Shown here: piece by piece, positions 58,113 to 64,000 of the stretch | Position numbering within the stretch: the first letter of the stretch is position 1 | How the letters are laid out: every line of letters begins with the position of its first letter | Assembly: GCA_002319885.1 (NCBI GenBank) | Contig: DCFT01000197.1 | Span: 8,821-72,820 of the forward strand | DNA: 64,000 nucleotides | Direction of reading: 5' to 3' | Source of the DNA: Bacteroidales bacterium UBA1797 | GTDB lineage: Bacteria > Bacteroidota > Bacteroidia > Bacteroidales > VadinHA17 | Made by a program: the position numbers and the translations under genes | Notes under the pieces: generated by a model | Told to the model about the DNA's origin: nothing | The model's input: the letters and a program-made list of their open reading frames with translations, nothing else | The model's database searches: none

Positions 58113-59957
58113 TTACTTATCCTCCAGCATTTTTATGCATTTTTCTTTTATATCTTTTATAGTAAATGGGATACCCTGAACCTTATTTAGTTGTTCATAG
58201 GTGAACTCCTGATGTTTTATACGCAGATAGTCAGCAAATTGACCTGAGTTTAATTCACAGACAACTATCTTTTTAAATTTTCTGAAAATTTCTTTTACAT
58301 TTTTTGGAAGGGGATTGATAAAATTGAAATTTACCAGACTTACTTTGTGTCCTTCTTCCTGCAATTCACGTACAGCAGTTATCAGATAACCAAATGATCC
58401 ACCCCATCCGACAACGAGTATATCGCCTGAAATTGGTCCATGAACTTTCAGATCAGGAATTTCGTTGGCGACCCGTTCAACTTTTCCTGCTCTCAGGTTA
58501 ACCATTAGTTCATGATTTTCGGGAGTATAGGATACGGTACCTTTAATAGTTTTTTCAAGACCTCCTATCCTGTGTTCCAACCCTGCTATACCAGGTATGG
58601 CCCATGATCTGGCAAGGCTTTCCTCATCACGCTTATAAGGTAAAAAGGGAGTTGTTGTTCTATCTGCAAAAGGAGGATTAATTTTTGGAAGGTCCTTCAT
58701 TGCAGGTATTTTCCATGGTTCTGTACCATTTGCCAGGTAACTATCCGAAAGGAGTAAGACTGGAGTCATATGTTCAAGTGCAATTCTGGCGGCTTCAAAC
58801 GCAAAATGAAAGCAGTCAGAAGGAGTACTGGATGCGATAACCACTACCGGGCATTCTCCGTTACGGCCATAAAGAGCCTGCATAAGATCTGCCTGTTCCG
58901 TTTTTGTTGGAAGTCCTGTTGAAGGTCCCCCTCTTTGAACATTAACAATAACAATAGGAAGTTCGGTCATAACAGCAAGTCCGATAGCTTCTGACTTAAG
59001 TGCAAGTCCCGGACCAGAAGTTGATGTAACTGCGAGGTCACCTGCAAAACTTGCCCCAAGAGAGGTACAAATACCGGCTATCTCGTCTTCAGCCTGGAAA
59101 CTTTTAACACCCAGATCTTTGCGGGCAGCAAGTTCCTCGAGAATTCCTGTAGCCGGGGTTATGGGATATGAACCGATAAACAGTTCCAGTCCTGATTTTT
59201 CAGCTGCAGCCAGAAATCCCCAGGCAGTTGCCGTATTTCCGTTTATGTTGCGATAGGTGCCTTTTGCAATCTCAGCCGGAAGGATTTTATAAGTAGGATG
59301 TAAAGCTTCAATAGTCTCAGCATAGTAATAACCGGCCCGTAAGGCAATTTTATTGGCTTTAGCTACTCCCGGCTTATTTTTGAACTTCTTTTCAAAGTAA
59401 TCCTCAGTATATTGCAGTTTACGATCGAAAAGCCAGTAAACCATTCCAAGAGCAAACATGTTCTTAGTTCTTACAACAGATTTTGGATCCATACCTAAGT
59501 CCTTAAGGGCTTCTTTTACCATGGTTGAAATCGGAGCTGGTATAACATTATAACTCTCAAGTTTTTCCTCTTTTATTGGATCTTTTTCATAACCTGCTTT
59601 CTCAATATTTTTTGCTGAGAAATTATCTTCATCATAGATAATTGTACCACCCGGTTTAATCCACCTGGCATTGGCTTTGAGAGCTGCCGGATTCATAGCT
59701 ACAAGCACATCTGAAAAATCACCTGGTGTATTTATCTCAGAATGTCCAAGATGAACCTGAAATCCTGAAACACCACCAACCGTTCCCTGAGGAGCGCGGA
59801 TCTCGGCAGGATAGTCAGGGAAAGTCGATATATCGTTACCGAACAAAGCTGCAGTGTCAGAGAAAAGAGTACCTGTAAGCTGCATCCCGTCACCTGAATC
59901 ACCAGAAAAACGGATCACCACTTCTTCCCTTTCGATAACTTCTGATTTTTTAGTCAT
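58113..59957 (-). CDS. korA: 2-oxoacid:ferredoxin oxidoreductase, fused gamma-alpha subunit
   Basis: A 614-residue subunit. Residues 1-190 are the gamma domain (VVIRFSGDSGDGMQLTGTLFSD, FPDYPAEIRAPQGTVGGVSGFQVH). The alpha domain follows with GNTATAWGFLAAAEKSGLELFIGSYPITPATGILEELA, QAEDEIAGICTSLGASFAG, TSTSGPGLALKSEAIGLAVMTELPIVIVNVQRGGPSTGLPTKTEQ and a C-terminal LVVGWGGSFGYLITAVREL. No ferredoxin-type cysteine domain is fused, as in KorAB enzymes. It is co-transcribed with korB. A perfect TAnnTTTG element lies upstream. Confidence 0.93.
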   Translation of the reverse strand: MTKKSEVIEREEVVIRFSGDSGDGMQLTGTLFSDTAALFGNDISTFPDYPAEIRAPQGTVGGVSGFQVHLGHSEINTPGDFSDVLVAMNPAALKANARWIKPGGTIIYDEDNFSAKNIEKAGYEKDPIKEEKLESYNVIPAPISTMVKEALKDLGMDPKSVVRTKNMFALGMVYWLFDRKLQYTEDYFEKKFKNKPGVAKANKIALRAGYYYAETIEALHPTYKILPAEIAKGTYRNINGNTATAWGFLAAAEKSGLELFIGSYPITPATGILEELAARKDLGVKSFQAEDEIAGICTSLGASFAGDLAVTSTSGPGLALKSEAIGLAVMTELPIVIVNVQRGGPSTGLPTKTEQADLMQALYGRNGECPVVVIASSTPSDCFHFAFEAARIALEHMTPVLLLSDSYLANGTEPWKIPAMKDLPKINPPFADRTTTPFLPYKRDEESLARSWAIPGIAGLEHRIGGLEKTIKGTVSYTPENHELMVNLRAGKVERVANEIPDLKVHGPISGDILVVGWGGSFGYLITAVRELQEEGHKVSLVNFNFINPLPKNVKEIFRKFKKIVVCELNSGQFADYLRIKHQEFTYEQLNKVQGIPFTIKDIKEKCIKMLEDK

Positions 59958-60295
59958 GATACTTTTAATTTATTTCAGTATAGTTTAAAAAATGATATAA
60001 CTAACTGCTTATAAAGCACAAATTTAACTTTTAAAACAATGAAAATCATACAAAAAAGAATTACAGATTATGATATTGATCATGTTTCATATTTCCGGCG
60101 AATGCACCTATTTTATATCTTTTTTTTGCCACCACCCCTCTTTTTCAACCACTATAGCTTTATAAAGCAGGATAATTTTCAATTTTAAAGCTCATTTTCT
60201 TATTATTTTTGTTTTAACCCCCTTTTACATGAGGGCTACAAGACCAATCCCACCGGAGAAGCGGGAGTAAATTATTTAAAGCTCATGAACAATCC
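59958..60295. other. Intergenic region, 338 bp, containing the korAB promoter
   Basis: No gene or RNA is recognised. The part near korA holds a TAAATTTG element (see separate entry). The rest is AT-rich with runs of T and a few CCACC/CCCC patches near 60128 and 60214; a weak hairpin (TCCCACCGGAGAAGCGGGA, about 60247-60265) follows the murI stop and may be a poor terminator. Confidence 0.4.
60019..60026 (-). promoter_or_regulatory. Candidate -7 element of korAB
   Basis: TAAATTTG on the minus strand is a perfect TAnnTTTG match, 61 bp before the korA ATG. A TTTTTTG run lies 24 bp further upstream, a little too far for the usual spacer. Confidence 0.45.
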
Positions 60296-61096
60296 TTAGT
60301 TCCAGATATCTGCTTTTTTAAGGTTTATTTCTCCTTCAAAAAACATACGCGCTATCTTTTCAAAATAAGTAGTATAGTCCGAAATAAAGAACTGGTCCCT
60401 TACATTTCCTGAATCGTTTATAAGATTGTTTTTATCAAGTACATCTCTGAGTATCATAGAAACAATTCTCGCAGAATCAACAACTTCCACGTTAAAATTA
60501 AATATCTTACTTATCTGGTTTTTAATAATCGGATAGTGTGTACAACCCAGTATCAGGGCCTGGATTCCATCAAGTGTCTCATTTGAAAGATAAGTACGAA
60601 TAATAGCATTACTTATATCGTCAAATATGAAACCTTCTTCAATCATTGGAACAAGTAAAGGAGTTGCCAAAGAGATAACTTGCGTTAATGGTGATTTTTC
60701 ATTTATTTTCTTCTCATAAGTTCCGGAACTGATTGTTCTTTTTGTACCAATAACCCCTATTTTTTTGAAGTTTCTTGTACTCAGATAATTTACAACCGGG
60801 TCAATAACATCAAGAATAAGAGCTTTGTTCTCAAATTCCTTCTTAAGAGAATCGAAGGCAGAGGCAGAGGCTGAATTACAGGCTATCAAGATTACTTTTG
60901 AATTATGTTCAAGCAGGAACTCGGTAATTCGCTTAGAGTAATATCTGATAGATTCCGCTGATTTATCTCCGTATGGCAGGTGAGCAGTATCTCCAAAATA
61001 GATAAGGCTTTCGCCTGGCAAAATCTGTTTAATTGCATGGGCTACAGTAAGTCCGCCAACACCCGAATCAAAAATTCCGATTGGTTGATCTTTCAC
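60296..61096 (-). CDS. murI: Glutamate racemase
   Basis: A 266-residue MurI that makes D-glutamate for peptidoglycan. It has IGIFDSGVGGLTVAHAI, FGDTAHLPYGDKS, the first catalytic Cys in IACNSASASAF and the second in ALILGCTHYPIIK. It lies at the end of the bamA-ompH-ompH-murI run common in Bacteroidetes, but a strong terminator before it suggests separate or reduced expression. Confidence 0.95.
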   Translation of the reverse strand: MKDQPIGIFDSGVGGLTVAHAIKQILPGESLIYFGDTAHLPYGDKSAESIRYYSKRITEFLLEHNSKVILIACNSASASAFDSLKKEFENKALILDVIDPVVNYLSTRNFKKIGVIGTKRTISSGTYEKKINEKSPLTQVISLATPLLVPMIEEGFIFDDISNAIIRTYLSNETLDGIQALILGCTHYPIIKNQISKIFNFNVEVVDSARIVSMILRDVLDKNNLINDSGNVRDQFFISDYTTYFEKIARMFFEGEINLKKADIWN

Positions 61097-61110
61097 TTTA
61101 CAGCTATATT

Positions 61111-61147
61111 AAAAAAATGACCATCAGCCAGTTGGCAGATGGTCATT
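61111..61147 (-). terminator. Intrinsic terminator after the bamA-ompH-ompH operon
   Basis: On the minus strand, AATGACCATC (61147 downward) pairs with GATGGTCATT, with an inner GCCA/TGGC extension, and is followed by seven T residues. It starts 18 bp after the ompH stop and ends before the murI start. The long stem and U tract make it one of the clearest terminators in the window. Confidence 0.85.
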
Positions 61148-61164
61148 GAATTATGTTTTATAAA

Positions 61165-61686
61165 TTATTTTAATCCAAGTTTTGCTTTAACCATCGACAG
61201 AACATTTGTACTTTTTGTTTCGTCAAAATAAAGCAATGCCCCTTTTGCAACATCGAAAATATATAAAAATCCATTCTCTTTACCAACATCTTTTATTGCC
61301 TTGTCAACTTTTGCATAAATAGGTTGAAAAACTTCTGATTGTTTATTCTGAAGTTGAGTCTGAGCATTTGTCTGAAAGTCCTGAATTCTTTTATTCATAT
61401 CCATTAATTCCTGCTCTTTGGTTTGTTTCACAATATCACTAAAGTTTTTACTATCCTTTTGATATGCTTCGCTCTTGGTATTTAACTCCACCTGCATCAA
61501 TTCAAGTGCATTAACAAGCTCTTTACGGAATTTTTCAAGCGTTACGGTAGCAGAATCATATTCCGGCATTGTCTGGATGAGTTCATCACTATTTATATGC
61601 CCAAATTTAAAGCTCTGAGCCTTTACGCTTTGCCCCGCCAAAGCAATTACAATCATAAATGATGCTATACTTATAAATCTTCTCAT
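61165..61686 (-). CDS. OmpH/Skp-family periplasmic chaperone (copy 2 of the bamA operon)
   Basis: A 173-residue exported protein with a signal peptide (about 1-23, ending SVKAQS). The Skp fold shows as an opening strand KFGHINSDELIQTMPEYDSA, a long coiled-coil hairpin (about 45-120) and a closing segment FLYIFDVAKGALLYFDETKSTN. Skp holds unfolded outer-membrane proteins on their way to the BAM complex. It lies 41 bp after the first ompH copy and is followed by the strong terminator. Confidence 0.92.
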   Translation of the reverse strand: MRRFISIASFMIVIALAGQSVKAQSFKFGHINSDELIQTMPEYDSATVTLEKFRKELVNALELMQVELNTKSEAYQKDSKNFSDIVKQTKEQELMDMNKRIQDFQTNAQTQLQNKQSEVFQPIYAKVDKAIKDVGKENGFLYIFDVAKGALLYFDETKSTNVLSMVKAKLGLK

Positions 61687-61727
61687 TTTAAATAATTTTA
61701 TTAAACAATATATGCAAATGTAATTAA

Positions 61728-62243
61728 TTAATTTTTATAACCTAATTTTTCAAGAACCTGATCGCTTATGTCAAATTTCGGGTTGGCAAACAGTATATTA
61801 CCACCTGCTGCGGTATCAAAAATTGCAGCATAACTACCATCTACTGCAATCTCTTTTATTGCTTTTAATATCTCGTCCTGGATTGGTTTAACCAGTTCTT
61901 CTCTCTTCTTAAAAAGATCGCCGTCTACACCAAAGTATTTATTCTGAAGGTCCTTCATTTCTTTTTCCTTGGCAACGATAGCTTCTTCTCTTTTAGCCTT
62001 CATATCCTGCGACAGAAGAACTGACTCATTCTGATATGATTTATACATCTGGTCAACCACAGCATATCCATCAGCAACTTCTTTCTCCCACTGTTTTGAA
62101 AGTTTATCCAGTTGTTCCTGGGCAGTAGTGAAAGCAGGAATGTTTTTCCTTATGTATTCTGAATCGACAAAGGCATATTTCTGAGCTGTAGCCAATGCTG
62201 AAGTCAGAATGAATAATCCTAAAAGTATACCTATTTTTTTCAT
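61728..62243 (-). CDS. OmpH/Skp-family periplasmic chaperone (copy 1 of the bamA operon)
   Basis: A 171-residue exported protein with a signal peptide (about 1-20), an opening strand KYAFVDSEYIRKNIPAFTTAQ, a long charged helical hairpin (about 40-125) and a closing YAAIFDTAAGGNILFANPKFDISD, all typical of Skp/OmpH. It follows bamA by 23 bp. The two tandem copies differ in sequence and may have distinct clients. Confidence 0.92.
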   Translation of the reverse strand: MKKIGILLGLFILTSALATAQKYAFVDSEYIRKNIPAFTTAQEQLDKLSKQWEKEVADGYAVVDQMYKSYQNESVLLSQDMKAKREEAIVAKEKEMKDLQNKYFGVDGDLFKKREELVKPIQDEILKAIKEIAVDGSYAAIFDTAAGGNILFANPKFDISDQVLEKLGYKN

Positions 62244-62266
62244 AATTATTAAGATTTATTTCTGTA

Positions 62267-64000
62267 TTAAAACTCTTGACCCATAGTAAATTGAAATTGT
62301 GAATGATTAGAATTTGGGAAGTTTGCAGGTTCAGGAACCGCATCAAAACCGTAACCCCAGTCAACACCAAGCAAACCAAACATAGGAAGATTCGCTCTGA
62401 TTCCAAAACCCGCAGCCCGAGGCATTTTAAAAGGATTGTACTCATTGAGGGCATACCATGCTCTTCCTGATTCAAGAAAAGCAAGACAATAAATAGTAGC
62501 CTGTTGGCTCAGAGATACCGGATATCTAAGTTCCAGGGTGATTTTTGAATAAACATTCCCTGATGGGACACCTTTAACAGGATCACTGGGTGTAAGAGCT
62601 CCAACTCCACTACTTCCTGATCCATAGCCTCTTAATTTTATCATTTCGCGACCATAGAAACTATAACCGGTCATACCATCACCTCCAACAGAAAAATTCT
62701 CAAAAGGAGATGGTCCTATATCTTTATTATAGAAACCCAGGTACCCGAATGCAAAACGTGCATTGAGAACTAATTTATCATTAGGTGACAGAGGATAATA
62801 ATAATCTGCCTTAAATGTCCATTTATGGAATTCTATCCACCTGTATTTAACCTGATCAGTAACGTTTTTCATACTCTCACCACTTAGTAAAGAATACGGA
62901 GGTGTGGCCTGTAATGAAAGCGTAAATGATGAGCCCGATTCCGGGTATATAAGGTTTGGTCCGGTCGAAAATCTGGTTAGTTTTGTGGTAAAACTCAAAA
63001 GGTTTGAGTTTCCGTTATCGAACAGGAATGAATATACAGTATAGTTATTCAAAGTATATCGCTGATAGTTTAGTTCACCGTAAAGGGAGAAATAGTCATC
63101 GGGCCATGATAATCTTTTTCCCAATCCAATGGATGCTCCGTCTATTGTCATAGACTGTCTTCCTGTCTCACCTTTCTTTCTTCCATTTGTCATAAGAGAC
63201 CTGTATAATGATACAGTAAACGTGTTCGGATTCTTACCTCCCAGCCATGGTTCAACGAATGAAATATTATATGATGAATAAACACGTCCGTTTGATTGTG
63301 CTCTTATGCTTATTGACTGTCCATCTCCGGAAGGATATGGTTTCCATTCGCTCAGTTTTAAGAAGTTGCGGATAGCAACATTGTTAAATCTGACTCCTAT
63401 GGTACCTACCAGCATGCCGGCACCCCAACCGCCGGAGATCTCAAACTGATCGTTCGCCTTTTCTTCAAGCTTATATAGCAGGTCAACAGTACCGTTTGTA
63501 ATATCAGGAAGAGGAGTAGGATTAATTTTTTCAGGATCAAAATGCCCAAGAACACCCAATTGTCTAATGGATCTTATAATTTTGGTTTTACTGAACAGAT
63601 CACCTGGCAAGGTATAAAGTTCACGACGAGCGATATGTTCATTTGTTCGCGTATTACCAGAGATAAGCACATTATTAAGGTAGGCCTGATCGCCTTCATA
63701 AATTCTGACTTCAAGATCGATAGAGTCGTGGTCAATTTTTGCCTCTATAGGAGTAAGCCGTGAAAAAAGATAACCATTATCCTGATACAGGTTACTTACA
63801 GCATCCTGAGCACCTGCAGTACCATTTAATCTGTCGTCGATAAGCGACTGATTATAAACAGCCCCTTTATCAACATTAAATACTTTATTCAGATCTTCCT
63901 TCCTGTAAACGCTGTTTCCCACCCAGTTTATATTCCTCAAAAAGTATTGTTTCCCCTCATTAATCCTGATCTTTAAGCCTATTCTGTTTTCTGAGACTTT
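62267..64000 (-). CDS. bamA: Outer-membrane protein assembly factor BamA, C-terminal part (5' end outside window)
   Basis: The frame stays open to base 64000, so the gene begins beyond the window; the TTG at 63940 is internal (reading INEGKQYFLRNINWVGN across it). At least 577 residues are visible: the end of one POTRA domain, a full last POTRA domain (about LEVRIYEGDQAYLNNVLISG to DLFSKTKIIRSI), then the 16-strand barrel starting FEISGGWGAGMLVGTIGVRFNN. Barrel hallmarks include RGYGSG and a C-terminal aromatic FQFTMGQEF. BamA inserts outer-membrane barrels. It heads the ompH-ompH group, as in other Bacteroidetes. Confidence 0.94.
   Translation of the reverse strand, partial: KVSENRIGLKIRINEGKQYFLRNINWVGNSVYRKEDLNKVFNVDKGAVYNQSLIDDRLNGTAGAQDAVSNLYQDNGYLFSRLTPIEAKIDHDSIDLEVRIYEGDQAYLNNVLISGNTRTNEHIARRELYTLPGDLFSKTKIIRSIRQLGVLGHFDPEKINPTPLPDITNGTVDLLYKLEEKANDQFEISGGWGAGMLVGTIGVRFNNVAIRNFLKLSEWKPYPSGDGQSISIRAQSNGRVYSSYNISFVEPWLGGKNPNTFTVSLYRSLMTNGRKKGETGRQSMTIDGASIGLGKRLSWPDDYFSLYGELNYQRYTLNNYTVYSFLFDNGNSNLLSFTTKLTRFSTGPNLIYPESGSSFTLSLQATPPYSLLSGESMKNVTDQVKYRWIEFHKWTFKADYYYPLSPNDKLVLNARFAFGYLGFYNKDIGPSPFENFSVGGDGMTGYSFYGREMIKLRGYGSGSSGVGALTPSDPVKGVPSGNVYSKITLELRYPVSLSQQATIYCLAFLESGRAWYALNEYNPFKMPRAAGFGIRANLPMFGLLGVDWGYGFDAVPEPANFPNSNHSQFQFTMGQEF

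Noticed and set aside
62267..63940. A complete BamA-like protein starting at 63940
   Set aside because: The start would be a TTG in the middle of a POTRA domain, and the frame remains open and POTRA-like to the window edge.
1..64000. tRNA, rRNA, riboswitch and selenocysteine tRNA genes
   Set aside because: I scanned the intergenic stretches by eye and saw no cloverleaf, conserved rRNA segment or known riboswitch core; a covariance-model search would be needed to be certain.

Overview
The window is bacterial chromosome from a member of the Bacteroidetes, most likely an uncultured, at least partly anaerobic Bacteroidales or Marinilabiliales-like organism. This is inferred from gene content: a PorP/SprF protein and a type-B C-terminal sorting-like domain of the type IX secretion system, DUF5103, the bamA-ompH-ompH-murI order, short Amn, fused E1 dehydrogenase, 2-oxoacid:ferredoxin oxidoreductase, AT-rich spacers, and TTG/TAnnTTTG promoter motifs near many starts. 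I see no tRNA, rRNA, insertion sequence, prophage or CRISPR array.

Layout. 0-3.3 kb: the end of a GH43-like glycosidase, a FadL/OmpP1 outer-membrane transporter and a small secreted protein. 3.4-11.8 kb: a complete phosphate-starvation island, phoU-phoB-phoR on the plus strand converging on a minus-strand operon (phosphate-selective porin, pstS, pstC, pstA, pstB); both promoter regions carry GTAACA boxes at or near an 11-bp period. 11.9-27.9 kb: housekeeping and accessory genes (two Nudix proteins, one fused to a HEAT-like domain; an Asp-box protein; selD-yedF; a nuclease-like protein; amn-holA; yqgE; a P-loop PEPCK/HPr-kinase-like protein; a fused 2-oxo acid dehydrogenase E1; a DUF5103 protein). 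Most palindromic intergenic repeats lie here. 28.0-37.8 kb: a molybdenum/tungsten island with wtpABC transport genes, moeA-moaA-moaC-mogA for pterin cofactor synthesis, a divergent aldehyde ferredoxin oxidoreductase, and a divergent ThiF/ThiS-like sulfur-transfer pair. 37.8-45.9 kb: cell division (FtsB-like), glycosyltransferase, an OmpH-like chaperone, and an ECF sigma / membrane PKD-CTD protein / PorP cluster that could be a trans-envelope signalling unit, then proline dehydrogenase and others. 46-50.4 kb: superoxide dismutase, futalosine-pathway menaquinone genes, QueD-FolE, FabD. 50.5-57 kb: two very large tandem paralogues joining receiver-like domains to a PEP/pyruvate-synthase-type ATP-grasp domain but lacking the phosphohistidine and PEP-binding domains. 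57-60 kb: korAB. 60.3-64 kb: murI, two OmpH/Skp chaperones and bamA, which runs off the right edge.

How the genes fit together: phosphate sensing and uptake form one unit. Tungstate import, cofactor assembly and a tungsten-type aldehyde oxidoreductase form another, which fits ferredoxin-linked metabolism together with KorAB. The tandem PEP-domain proteins next to korAB and the sigma/PKD/PorP cluster are the least understood parts and the best candidates for undescribed biology. All functions are assigned by reading motifs and family resemblance; no database search was run.
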